A DNA stretch of 64,000 nt from Persicaria tinctoria (Eukaryota; Streptophyta; Magnoliopsida; Caryophyllales; Polygonaceae), in NCBI GenBank assembly GCA_037127255.1, contig JBANSL010000002.1, forward strand, positions 96,688,519-96,752,518. The letters run 5' to 3'. How positions within the stretch are numbered: the first letter of the stretch is position 1; the number at the start of each line of letters is the position of its first letter. The position numbers and the translations under genes were made by a program. Positions 1 to 12,230 of the stretch are shown here, one piece after another. Under the pieces are notes generated by a model. The model saw only the letters and a list, made by a program, of their open reading frames with translations, did not search any database and had not been told where the DNA came from.

Positions 1-702
1 ATATTTTAGCAGCAATGTAATCTGCCGTCTAGTTGCATTCTCTATAGCAGTGACAAAACCCTCCATTGTAGATGGGAGAGATTGGGTATTATGAGCATTT
101 TGTATAGAGGGACACTTTGGGTGTCGTTCCTTATGGTTTTACACGAGATCCTTTGTATGGTCTGCGTATATTTTGTAACGTTGTTACATTGTCTATATAT
201 TTACCATTCAGGGATCAAGGTCATATGTTACATTCAATAAATCAATGGAAGAACATAGAGAGGTAAAGACCCTAAAAATACAATCAACAACAGCAAAACC
301 GCGAGAAGTAACAACATTGAGCTTTCATCCTTGGGATGGAAAGGGTTCAAACCTAAAATCTGCAAACTTGATGCCTCATCTCGCTTATGTTGCACAATCC
401 GAAAAAAGCACTGATTTCCTAGATAGCCTTTGTATGTATTTACCTATTGATCAAATGGGAGAGTCCGAGATACCTATCTATATGTGATGGAGGACCCAGA
501 TCAAGTTTGATGGTCAGGGAGGAAAGCCGCGTCTTCTTCTCTCTTGAGCTTTTTATACAACCTCCTTAGTTTAAGAAAGCGCGGGGAACACAGAAAGAAG
601 AAACCTATCAAGGCCTCGTGAGTTTGCGCTAACCTGAATAACCAAGTTGCTCATCTGTTGACCGAGATTCGTCAAATCCACTACTGGATGTAACACTTGC
701 CG
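1..702. other. 3' flank and probable 3' UTR of the myosin gene
   Basis: On the minus strand this follows the myosin stop codon directly, so the part nearest 702 is probably its 3' UTR. A short plus-strand open frame at 245-487 has no recognisable domain and I do not call it a gene. No other feature seen. Confidence 0.4.
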
Positions 703-3700
703 CTACTCTGACATTGGCAGCAAGAAACTGAACCCTGTATGGTCACGGATGAGAGGCGGTGGTTCTATGTCAGAGATGGTGATCTTATCTGTTGATTTTG
801 AAATCTCGTCTAGTGTAAATGGTATACTGCACAGCAAGTAGAATGGATTATTAATCAAAAGATTGATAAAGTCCCCAGAAAATGTAAAAGGAACTGCCAA
901 AGGAGATGTTAAAATTTGTGCTTCCTGACCTTGAATCATCATCAAGAAGAAAGGAACTGCTAACGGCATTGTTCGAATCTTCTGTCATTAATACTCTCAT
1001 TTTTGCTATAACCTGCAGAGCAAGATATCAGATTGCAGTAAAAAATAAGTTACAGCTCAATACCTTTGTTGTAATTTTCCCATACTTCTCTAAAATATGT
1101 GATCCTAATTCGACAGATTGTTTGGCCCAATAATATTGAATGCAGTGTTTTGTTGTCTCTAATCAACAACTCAAAAAACATAAACTTTAAAAAAAAAAAA
1201 AAGAGTCATCCTCAGGCTTACCTCCGGGGACAAACTATGTGTTCCGTACTTGTCATCAAAATACATCGTACTTATCCTGTAGAGCTGCTGTATACTAAGC
1301 ACCTGTTTGGAAGCAAAATGGAATCAGTTCACAAGGAAATAGATCAAAATGATAATGCATAATGAAGAATCTTCCAGCTGAATGCTTACAGGACAAAGGT
1401 CATGGCTAACTTCATCAAGCGTTTTCTGTGGCTTTTGATGTATGACCTGAATCATAGAAAATATTGAAGAGAGATCAATAAATTGAATTAAAACATGAAA
1501 TCTGTATTTTGGGCCACTAGGAAACACTCTCTCGACTTGGTCGGGGAAAGAGTGCGTACAACTTGGCCCCCCAGACCCTGCCTAGGCGGGATATACTGGG
1601 AATGTTGTTGTTGTTAGATGATGCTTCATGGGATACTTATTTTTCTCTTAGCCCAAAACCTATAGCCTGTCTAATATGCTTGAGCTCCTCCCAGGAGGGA
1701 CATAGAGAGTAAAGAGTTTAATGCTTACCAGAAAACCTATAGCCTGTCTAATATGCTTGAGTTCCTCCCAGGAGGGACCTACAAGCTGCCATGATAACAT
1801 TTGGATAAGAAGAAAAGGCTAAACGATAATTACTGAAAATGAAAGTAACAAAGAAATTGGTAAGGATACTTCTTCTGTAGCATCATAGCACCAATGTTCC
1901 AGTTCAGCAAGGCCTGCTTTGACATATTCGGCATTGCTAAAAGAGCAGCACTCCCTTCTCAATAGAAGACTACAGTAGCAAGCAGATAAACAGAGAAACC
2001 CATATAAAATAAGATTATGGACAGTGTTGAGAATGAGGGGTAAGAAAATAACAATCTTTGGGCCAAACCTGTTAAACAACTGTACATTAACGAAAGAGAA
2101 CACTTGGGTGTAAAGTTTGCCAATCAGAAACGAAGGCACCTGAAAAAAAAATCTCGTTGATTTATCACAATCAGAAATATAAGAACTGTATAACAAGTGA
2201 CAATAGATAATATTGATCAATAAGACAAGTACAGAAACTGAAATGAGGGAATATTTAGCATAAAAATGCAAGAATAGCGGTAAAGAGGCCGAGTTACAGG
2301 CAAAAATGTACTATGCCGTTAAAACGAGTAGCTACGTACGTTATTTGTTTTCATCACTTGAAGGTAGGTGCTAAAGCTCTGAACCATTCCTTTCCAGTGA
2401 ACAAACAAAGTTTCCCTGTCAATGGAGGTTGCTTTTGTTGTTCTAGGTACCTGTATCAAATGCATACAACAACAACCGAAAAACAAAAAACAGAGCAAGG
2501 TTACAGCAGTTTCATTTTTAAACAAAATTTCCCATTTAGCTGTCAAGTTGTCAGGGATCAACTACCTGAATGCACAAACCCAACAGTGGAGAGATTTCTT
2601 TTTTCAAGTTGTCACGGATCATTCCATATATCTTTTCAACATAAGCATTTAGCTGTTGTTTGAAAAGCAATGCTGGATATTTGGCTTCAATCGGACTCAA
2701 GGTACCACCATCACCACCACCACCACCACCACGATGCACAGCATGTACTTCACCATCAGCAGAACCAAGATCAACATTTTGTGGCAGACCACGGAAACTC
2801 TTTAATGAAAAAACAGAAAAAAGGAGTCAGCCACGACCTGCCCAATGCGAGTTCTTGTTTGAGAATTCATGTATCAGAATTCAAAATCATTACTGGAAAC
2901 ATTATTACCTGTGTCATCCTTCCAAACAAACTTCCTGATGATGGTCGACGCCTTTGAGGAGGTCCAGCTGCACCACTCGGTTTTAATGTACGTTGCAACA
3001 GCAGCAACAGTGATGATGTGTTTGTTAACCAATAAGCCAGAGTCTCATTGTTGTCCTGAGCCTTAATTCACAAGGTAGTATACGAGTTCAGAATACACCA
3101 TACAAGGTAATTTTTAACATATTACATATAATGAAGGTAATCTAACCTCTATTGCATTGCCAATTGTTTGGATCACGCGGTCAAAAATGCTCGTCTTTTC
3201 CACTTCAAATGACCTCCACTGTCGAAGACACTTGAATATAATGGTGGCAGCAACAGGTCTTCCCTTTGAGAAGCCCAAATGCTGTGCAATACATCGAATA
3301 AGCAAGTCCTGATGCTCTTGTTGTTTCTCATTAAGAGCCTTTTGTGGCCTCCCCTCTATCTCAGCAGCATCCCTGGAATTTATGGATTGACTATGAAGAT
3401 CCTGAGATGTCATTTCAATTGATTAACACATGGACCAAAAAGGTAGAGCCAAATTTTAACACTGCATATTAATTAGGGGGGAAAAAAGATTGTACCGTTT
3501 TTCTTGCACTATCGGTCCTCTGCAAACAAACCAAGAGAGATAGAGAGAGAGAAATACATAAGATGTCGTTACTAGAATATTATTGGTCTTTGGATGAATA
3601 TATCAGCCAGTCTATCATTACCTGCACAATTTTGCGTGATATCGACCCTTGCCCCAACATCTTATTATGGAGAGTCTCCGTACGAAGAACTTTGTTCTCA

Positions 3701-6700
3701 TTTTCTACGCTGTTAAGCCTCTCGTCAAGCCTGTGTACAAGAGCATAGAATTGAGCTACATAGGTCCTAACTGACAAGTCAAATACACTCATCCTCCTCA
3801 CACAAGTCACTTCACATGTTTATGATGTGCTTGTAAATGGTTCTTCATGCAGAAGTAGAAAGACTAAAGTGACTGTAAGGAATAATCATCAACAATAAGA
3901 AGATTAAATTTCAATAATCATGTGTATATTGGAATAATATGAAGTGTTAGCCACTATATTCAGAACATGATAGAATAAAGAACTTTAAAATTGAAACTTT
4001 CTGCTTCTTGAGATCTGTCTGTATTTGGCGAATTGGTATCATTCCATGAAATAGTTTAGCCATATACTAGAAGTTTTTCTGCGTCAATCTCAATATTTAA
4101 ATGTTTCATCCCGAACTACAAAAACTTCCATGTCTTATGAAAATGGATGCTAGATAGATAAAAATGGATAGTATTTAAATTCTGGAATGTGCTCTCCATC
4201 ATGCATAATTACAGTCTCAAATGCAAAAAGTATACAACAAATAAAGGAACAAAGTAATCTTACTTAATCAAAGAATCTTGAAGTTGTTGACCTCTTCTTT
4301 GAGTTTCTTCCAACTTCTTCTGTGCTGCTGCCTTTTCTTCTTGGGCTTCCGAGAGCTTCTTTTCACACTCAGCAGTTTTTTCTCTTTCTTTTTGCAACAA
4401 GGCCTAAGTAATATAACAAAGAAAAACAATACATGGTGACCATAAAGCATAGGAGCAGGTTATATTAGAGATACAAATGCAAATATATTTTCTTTTCAAT
4501 AAAGGAAAAAATAAACATATAAATTTCATGTTCACAATAAACTTTGGATGGAAAAGTAGACAGCTATACAAGGAAAGCACAATCAAATATTAACAGTTTA
4601 AAGAAGCAACGCTGTGCATGAAAGAATTCACATTATTAATAAATTGTAAATGGATTAGCATTACCTTCAAGTTATCTACTTCAGCAGATAGTGACTCAAT
4701 CTTCTCAGTATCTTCAACTGGAACTGGAGTTTCTTTCACAGTGGAGGTTGAAGCTTCTTCAGTTGCCCTTTTTGCAATTGCACGCTCTTCATTAAGCAAA
4801 GCATTTGTTTCATCGACTTTCTTTTGCATTTCTTTTAATGATTGTTGTAGCTTCAACGACTCCTGCTCTTTTGCTTCTTCTTGATCAGTCTGTAGATCAT
4901 GTAAGCAACACAGTGAACAGCATGAATTCCACAGTAAAGTGCATCACACAACTTAGTGGGATGATGCACTCAAACCTTCTGACGAGTATAATCAAGTATA
5001 GAACTAGATCTCAACCAGGTTCCAAATTGAATCAACAAACCCTGATAGTAATTTTAAGCTTTCATAAACTGTGAAAAAGATCGCAGCATATTACCCTTAG
5101 TCGCTTCTCAAGCTGCAGACGCCATGTCAGTTCTTCTACCTTCTTTTCAAGCTTATCTTTCGCTTCCTTGAGAGCACCTGTTTCTTTAGCAGCCTAAGAT
5201 TTGTGAGAATATATCAGCAAACAGGTATTTGTTTTGGGTTGGTATGGGGAAAATTATTCACTTCCGTTGATAAGAAGAAAAAACACTATAATTATATACA
5301 ATAACCCTTTAGGCAAACGAATAAAGTTAACTTCTTCAAACAGCAAAGAACGGGGGAGGTCATTTCTCCTATAACAAGAAAGAGACATACCATCTTCAGT
5401 TTCCTGAGTTCCTTTCGTCCTAATCTTCCTCTCCATCTACATTGAGTAACAAGTGATGCTCGTATGAGCTTCTTATGGTATGTATAATCACGATGGCCTC
5501 GCCAATGAGCCTGCAGTTACAGAACTCTAGTTTTAATCATCTTTCCATATGATACATTTTTGCCAAAATGCAAAATAAAAAGAAGAATACTTGAATTATG
5601 GTTGACGCTTTTGCTTGCTTTTTATGTCTAAACTGATTACGAGCAGCTGTTTTCCTTGCGGAAGTCTGTAAGACTAGTGCTGATGAATGGAGTTGTTTAT
5701 AAGCCTTCCTGGAGAGGTGTCTACGCAAGTCCTTCTGAATTTTTATTGAAGCTGCCTCTCTTCTCTTATCCTCATAGAGTTTGCAGGCAAGCCATCCTAG
5801 AGGTTCGCAGAAACAGAAGTATTGGACTAGTACAAGATAAATATACATGTGACCTGCTAAAACAGGGTAACAGAAAGAACGGACTTACGCCGGCATATTG
5901 CTTGCAAATTGACAGTCGCCTCGCACAAAGCAACAAAATTTTTACGGGCAATGTAAGTTTTTGTCCTCCTTTGAATTTTTTTGGCTGCACTGCTAAGTTT
6001 CTCTGCCCTTCGTGCATCTAACTCAGCCATCTGACCAGCTCTAAGAAAAATTTTTGTTTTGCCTATCTGCAAAATTGATCCAAGCAATCAGATTCAAGTA
6101 TATGATGGCCATGATGAAACAATTATGCAATTGACTTTTTGTTATTATTCAACATCTTCCAAAACTCGAGAGAACTTGTTGTCCTTTGAACATATATCTT
6201 CACATTCTCTTGTCAGCCATAGATTCATAGAAGAATTTATTAGTAGCTTGGTTACTCGTTCTCAATGAGCCATTCACATTTGCAACTTTGGTGAAAAGAA
6301 TGGCAGTTGACAGCCATACTGACCTGATACCCTTGAAGCCCCATCTTTTCCAGAATCTTTGTGCAGGCAGCCTTTTCTTCAAAACTATATTAGAAAGCAA
6401 TCTGTCCATAAATGACCCGGCAAGGTAAAGAAGATAATTTACAATGTCATACGTACCCCGCTTTTACAGCCTCTGGGAAAAGAATTTTGAACCGAGTTAT
6501 AAATTCGAAGAATGTTCTTCGTGTGGGATACCCAGCACAGCTGATTCTAATTGCCTCTAGCACACCCTAAAAGTACCAAAGGAAATGATTGAGACAGATG
6601 AAGGCTTTATTTCATTCAAAATGGAAAAAATAGAAGAGACTTCAAATGTACTCACACCACAACGTAATTGTTGCATGACATTGAAATTCTCAAATATGGC

Positions 6701-9700
6701 AGGTTTAAGAAGATTGTTTGGCTTCACACATCTTATATAATGAGGCTCTGTTGAATTCAGTGTCTCCATCAGCTGTTGTAGTTGCACCTGCAAAAGATCG
6801 AAGAGAGAGAGAGGCTTTATAAACTGACATCCCAGGCAAGAGAGAAAATAGATAAGGAAGCTACCTTAAAGCCAGAACCAATAGATGAAAATTTAGAGGA
6901 CTTTGATGTCTCCTCAGCAATTGAAGGGAAAAGTCCAGCTACAAAAGAGCATTTTGAAGCACCCAACAAATCTTGATGCTCAGGAACAACATAGTCTTTA
7001 TTTTTGTCTAAGAACTGATCAGACATATATAGAACCTGAGAGGAAAATTATATGCAAACATTATCCATCACAAATGGATTTATGGGGGCAGAATTCACAT
7101 GAATATAAGGTTATTCCACTAGAAAAAGGAGCATAACTCACCTCTCCAGCATAATGTGCAATGGTGAAATCTGTACGAGATAATTTTGGCTTGATAAAGC
7201 GTTTATGTTTTGTGAACGTCTGATAAAGCTTATTTGAGAAGGTTTCATGAGTAGACTTTGGGAACATACTGAAATAACACCATTGAAAAAACAAAATAAA
7301 ATCCGGTTCTCGGTATCTAACATGACAAGACTAAAATTAACAAAATTTTCTCTTCGTAATCAGACAGAGAGTGGAAGCCCACCGCATTATACAGCTAAAA
7401 AAAAATTATGAAATACAAGATGGGCAGGCAAGAAAAGATACGAACCAAGCTTCATCCAGCAGTGCAATGATTCCTCCAGGTTTCTGCATTCACGATTTAT
7501 TTGTACATGTTAATAATAGGAGGAACTTTTTCAAACAATTATTCAAGAAAAATAACGTTACAAGGAATTTTAGTTAGTTCAGAGTTCAGACTTATGATTT
7601 TGCAAAAAAAAAAAAGAAAAAGGAAGAATAAAAGCAGTTTAAGAATTCTTCATCAGCAGTATAACACTGGATCAGAATAACTCAAGTACAATGACAAAAT
7701 TGCAGAGAATCTAAACTGCTAATTTATTTGGATAAAATAACATAATTCATAGTACGCTTCCAGTAGCAAACTGATAAGGCATGATATTGATGCTCAACAG
7801 TATGATATAAGGTTCATTTATTGGAAAAATCTCACTTGGGTACCATGATGTTTGGGGAATTACCAGTTAGGTTCTATGAGGTTTGGAAAACACCACTTAG
7901 GTCACATGAGATTTTGAATTTGTCTCACTTAGGTGACATCTAAACTAATGTTGTTGAATAAAATTTTCAACTTTTACACTTACTACCCTTTACTTTTTCC
8001 TTTGCATAAAACCGCCCTTTAGGTATTATTATGTTTTTCCCTTAACCACAATCAAGGAAAAAGTCCAACTATGGAAAGAGAGGGGCTAAAATCCTGATTT
8101 ATTAACTGAAAATAGAAACCCTAAAATCCTAGTTTATCAGTTTCTCACTTGCATGATATTTAAACTAGCCAGTTAAATAAAGTACTCCATAGAATTTAAT
8201 CCCTTTTCATTTACACTATCTGAAAAAATTGAGGGCATTTTGGACTTTTTTATTTATAGATGACAGAAATCTAAAAGAGGGTGGTTAAGGGAAAAAATGA
8301 AAGAGGGTGGTAAGTGAAAACATAATAACCTCACCAAGACTACTACTAAAAAGACTCTGCATAGTTTCCTTGTCAGCATCATATCCACTTGGCATATGTA
8401 ATGGAATATATTGTGCAACAACCAACGTCACGCAGTAGCTGTTTTTAGATGATAATGATTCACACCTATACAGATAATTTTTTAAGGGAAAAAATGAATC
8501 TAAAACTCAAGATAAAGGAGCCACCTTCTCGATAAGATCCAAGACGTCTTGGTTATCTACAAATTCAATATAACTCCAGTTAATTTCCTCCTTTGTGTAC
8601 TCTTCTTGCTCCATCTTGAAAACATGCTGAAATGGACATAACAAAACTCACATTAATGATCAGAAAATAAGTAAAATTCTGAATTCAAAATGTCAAAGCT
8701 TGCCTGATTGAAATGTTGTTGCAGCTTTTCATTGGTGTAATTGATACAAAACTGCTCAAAACTGCAAAGAAAATCATAAGTAAAACCTTGAATTTCCCCA
8801 TGACTCTAAAAAGGATAATTTCTAAGAATATCATTTTTGGTAACTTTACCTATTTGTTTTGAAGCTTTCAAAACCATAGATATCAAGAACTCCAATCAAA
8901 CATTTTGAGTTCGCATCTTGACCAATTGAAACATTAATTTTTTCCACCAACCTACAAATCAGTATCAAAATCAGCATCAAACTATACATAAAAGAGATGG
9001 ATATTGAAGAATTTCTCCTTACCAGTCAAATAAACGACAATATAATGTTTTTGCAAGACCATCCCTGCTAAATGCTGCACTAACAGGGTCAAGACTCCTC
9101 TTGATGACTTCTTCAGGGGTGATCATTACACGTTTGCAAAGTGCATCTTCCAACCCAGCAGGATCACACCTGAAAAGGAAAAAATCAAATCTTGCATGAC
9201 AAAACCATGACAAGAACACCATTATAAAAATTTACACATATTGAGAATCAACTGTACATAAGAAGTTCTGCTGTTGTTTGAAGATGGAATTTAGAGCTTT
9301 TATCCTTTGGAACAGAAGAATCAGCTTCCCGACCCTTGGTGAACTCAACGTTACCAATGTGAAGAATGGAAGCTACTACTCGGAATATTGCATCCTGCAA
9401 ATATAGAATTATCCCAGAAGACAGGATTAGTTTCACATTGTCTATATAAGACCATAAAAAAAAAGCATCAACATTAAAACATATGCCATACCTGTTCTTG
9501 CTTGCTAATTCCAACAATGTCCATTGCTCTCCTTGTGGCAAGAAACTCTTGAGCGTCACTCACACCAACCAACTCATAGCAACTTGATTGATTAAGATAG
9601 CGGAAAGATTTAGGGTGTGCAAGCTTATATTTCTCAATTTCCTGAAGAAAAATGGAAATGAAATAATGGTCCTCAAAATTTAAGCAGTACATCAATGGCA

Positions 9701-12115
9701 ATAAGACAGCCGAGCTTTATACAGTAATACAGTATATGCACCCCACTAATGCAACAAAAGAACAGGAAAAGATTATAACCTCCTGTGGTGCTGCACAAAG
9801 AAGGTAAAAGCAATGGTAGTTTCGTTCAGGATCTGAAATTTGGCAAACACGGGACCTCTCGAGAAGATAGGTTCTGATGGCAGCTCCAGATATTCTTCCA
9901 CGCTTATCAAACTGTATCTCAACGAATTTTCCAAACCGACTGTGATGGCACATTCAGCAACATATTAGTATAAATCAGCTTCTATGGAGTAGGAAAATAT
10001 GCAACCTGCAGTTACATACTCCGTACATACCTTGAATTATTATTTCTCACTGTTTTTGCATTGCCAAAAGCCTCCAGAACTGGATTTGACTGCAGTTACA
10101 TTTTCCGTATTAAATAATAGTCTTAGGAAGTACGTTCATTAAGTCCTTATACAGCAACAATCCCATTCATTATGATATGTAAAATACATGAGAGCACATA
10201 CAAATAAGGGCTTAACTTTAAAAAAAAAATTAACATTCAAAACTCCACCAGCCAGACCTCACCACAACAGAAATATATAAATCTCTGAGCCGGTAAAATA
10301 TCTACACATTTTCTTTCGAATTTTACAAGATTATTGCATAAATCAGAAGTTTTTGGCTACTTTGACTGGACAGGGACCCTACAGTTAATGATACGATAGC
10401 CAACTTTAATTAAGTAGATAGGAAATCTTTCGATTTGACAGTCAATTAATGTTTTACAGCACCTGTGAAGAAAAATATGACAAAAATCCAGATCTGACTT
10501 CCACGTAGTTGTTAGCACTTGATAGCAAAAATCTCAGAGATTGAACAATGAAAACAGAAATCTTCTATGTAACCGTTGTTATAGAAATACAAGATGATAA
10601 AATGGTAAAGTCCTTAATCATTTACATATTAAATCCAAAGATCCATCTAACCTCCAAAACTTGTTGTTCGACAGTTCTTCCTTCAGTGGCAGCACGGCCC
10701 CCCAAATAAGCAAGGTAGCGCATAAGCATCTTTGTGGTCTCCGTCTTACCTGCACCACTTTCTCCACTCACCAGAATGGAATTGCTCTTCCCCTCATTAA
10801 TCATTGCCCTGATTCAGAATAACAGTACAATTCCATGAAATCGTGAAGAAAGACTGAGTAAAACAAGTAAGTAATAATAGATGCAGATTCACCTATATGC
10901 AACATCGGCAATTGCGAAAACATGTGGGCTTAGTTCCCCAAGTGGAGCTCCTTTGTAATGGGCCATCATCTGGGAATCATAGATATGAGGGAGCCTTTGG
11001 AACGGATTGACGGCAATAAGGATGTTTCCAGTATAAGTCTGCCAATGATGTCAAGAGTAGGATATTGCATTATAAGATAGCTGCCCATAGCTGCAGCAAT
11101 TAATGGTTCTCTCTCACAATGTTGAAACACAAGTTTATGAGCAAAGATTCAAAACAAGATAGACTTACATAGATTTCATTAAGGGCGTATCGAGTTCCCA
11201 AATTCTGCAAAACTCCGGGCTCGTGGAGATAAGACAATTTGGTCATGTCATCTTCCCCTCCATCAGGTGCATCGACATCTTTTGGGTATATTTTGGACAA
11301 CTTGACCGAAAGCTTTCAAGTACAAACACAGGCAGAAATCTCAAAAGAAGTAATAGACACATTCAACTCCTCATTTTCATACCTTATGATTATCTTCAAA
11401 TAACAAAACCACGTTATGAAACTACCTAATTGCACAAATTACCTTCTTTCCATTTGTAGTCAGGATGTCTACCACATCGCCCTTAATCTTAGTTACTTCT
11501 CCATCGATCCAACACACATCCGGGTCCTCAGCCCAAACATGTGACCCCACAATGATGTTTCCACTAGAGGCCTGCAGGAATTGAGAACATAAATTTTTTT
11601 TATAAATAAAAAATGATCACATTGTCACTCACAAGCCGTACAAAGAAATCCAAAATTCAATGTCCTGGCACCAAAATGCCAACTTAACGGTAAACACATT
11701 AAACCTAAGTTTGAGGACAAATCACGTACTCAAGGGGTCGATTCAAATGCAAAAAAGCACGTACCATTGAGAAATTCCTTCAAATGCAAATACGATCAAA
11801 TCAGCATCATTCGCACTAAAAGCACCGACATTGTTTTCGAAAACCTAACAGCGGCGATCGATTCTCACGAAGTCCCGGCAGAACCAGATCACCGGAATCA
11901 GAACAACGACGGATCAATAGGTCAATTGAAATGAAACAGGAACCGAAGGGGTGAACGAAAGGTCTTCTGGAGAAGACGATCGAATGATTTTCATTTGAAA
12001 TGGGGGGATGGGATTGTGTGGATGTAAACGCAATTGGTTTACAAACCCTACAAATTCGGTATCGTTGAGTTGAGCTTACAATTCTGCATCTTTGTTGGAG
12101 ATTCGTGGCTGCCAT
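703..12115 (-). CDS. Myosin class XI heavy chain (XI-K/XI-E-like), complete, 38 coding exons
   Basis: Actin-based organelle motor. Exons, 5' to 3': 12115-12080, 11571-11443, 11312-11169, 11038-10893, 10808-10652, 10089-10031, 9939-9780, 9641-9492, 9394-9258, 9169-9023, 8951-8850, 8761-8704, 8626-8525, 7483-7446, 7268-7142, 7035-6865, 6787-6656, 6566-6457, 6384-6324, 6066-5889, 5796-5591, 5510-5391, 5193-5095, 4889-4665, 4403-4264, 3730-3622, 3519-3496, 3401-3147, 3061-2909, 2799-2566, 2450-2340, 2139-2069, 1969-1870, 1785-1729, 1446-1390, 1302-1222, 1012-930, 826-703. The sum is 4593 nt (1530 residues), the usual family length, with no internal stop. Seen: SH3-like N-terminus, P-loop GESGAGKT near residues 167-174, switch I NNNSSRFGK, switch [12 protein letters not shown] repeats from about residue 735 to 890, coiled coil to about 1100, then a C-terminal DIL/globular tail ending in EPPPLIR...GFSFLL. 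The start gives a short exon 1 (12 codons), as in relatives. The tail looks closest to the XI-K/XI-E branch from memory. Intron 12 is GC-AG, exon 27 is a 24-nt microexon, and exon 34 is duplicated nearby. Confidence 0.95.
1530..1616 (+). mobile_element. TS-type SINE, 5'-truncated, in a myosin intron
   Basis: Contains GAGTGCGTACAACTTGGCC, CCCCAGACCCTGCC, a GGGATATACTGGG block and a (TTG)4 tail, the known layout of plant TS-like SINE 3' ends. The tRNA-like head is not visible. It is antisense to the myosin gene, between exons 34 and 35. Target duplication not identified. Confidence 0.65.
1655..1700 (-). pseudogene. Duplicated, non-functional copy of myosin exon 34
   Basis: A 46-bp segment differs by one base from 1732-1777, which lies in the real exon 34 (coding [15 protein letters not shown]). 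The offset is 77 bp. The extra copy has lost the GTAAGC donor (it reads GGGCTAAG after the exon), so it probably sits unused in intron 34. Confidence 0.8.
3496..3519 (-). other. 24-nt myosin microexon (exon 27)
   Basis: Flanked by ...TTTGCAG and GTACAATC on the minus strand. It adds eight residues, RTDSARKT, in phase 0 between the coiled coil and the globular tail. Because it is phase 0 on both sides it could be skipped without shifting the frame. Confidence 0.7.
7825..8335. repeat. Insertion-like AT-rich block in myosin intron 13
   Basis: Intron 13 (7484-8524) is far longer than its neighbours. It holds repeated short phrases (ACCACTTAGGT, CACTTAGGTGAC) and a partial inverted match between about 8020-8047 (TTATGTTTTTCCCTTAACCAC) and 8280-8330. 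The wording resembles the Mutator-like foldback at 21242-21935. Ends and target duplication not resolved. Confidence 0.4.
8627..8703 (-). other. GC-AG intron in the myosin motor domain
   Basis: The upstream exon ends in ...AATCAG and the intron begins GCAAGC rather than GT. The next exon starts at 8626 with CATGTTTTC, restoring the motor sequence [11 protein letters not shown]. Splicing elsewhere would break the frame, so a GC donor is the simplest reading. Confidence 0.8.
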
Positions 12116-12230
12116 GTTTCTCTCTCACTCACTCTCGATCTCTCTCGCCCCTCTCCCTCCCGCTCTCTCCCTCTCGCTCTCGCGCGCGCTCCTCGTCGTA
12201 TCTACACTCGTTCAGTTGAGTATAGTTTGA
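12116..12230 (-). promoter_or_regulatory. 5' leader of myosin: purine-rich tract
   Basis: Directly upstream of the myosin start, the minus strand is almost pure GA/GAGAG (the plus strand shows CTCTCT runs up to about 12205). This is a common layout for plant leaders and core promoters. I see no clear TATA box. Confidence 0.45.

Noticed and set aside
245..487. 80-aa plus-strand frame downstream of myosin
   Set aside because: No recognisable domain, no splice context, and overlaps the probable 3' UTR of the minus-strand gene.
2670..2957. Plus-strand frame with nine His in a row
   Set aside because: It is the antisense of myosin exons 29-30; the His run mirrors a Gly-rich (GGT/GGTGGT) stretch in the real protein.
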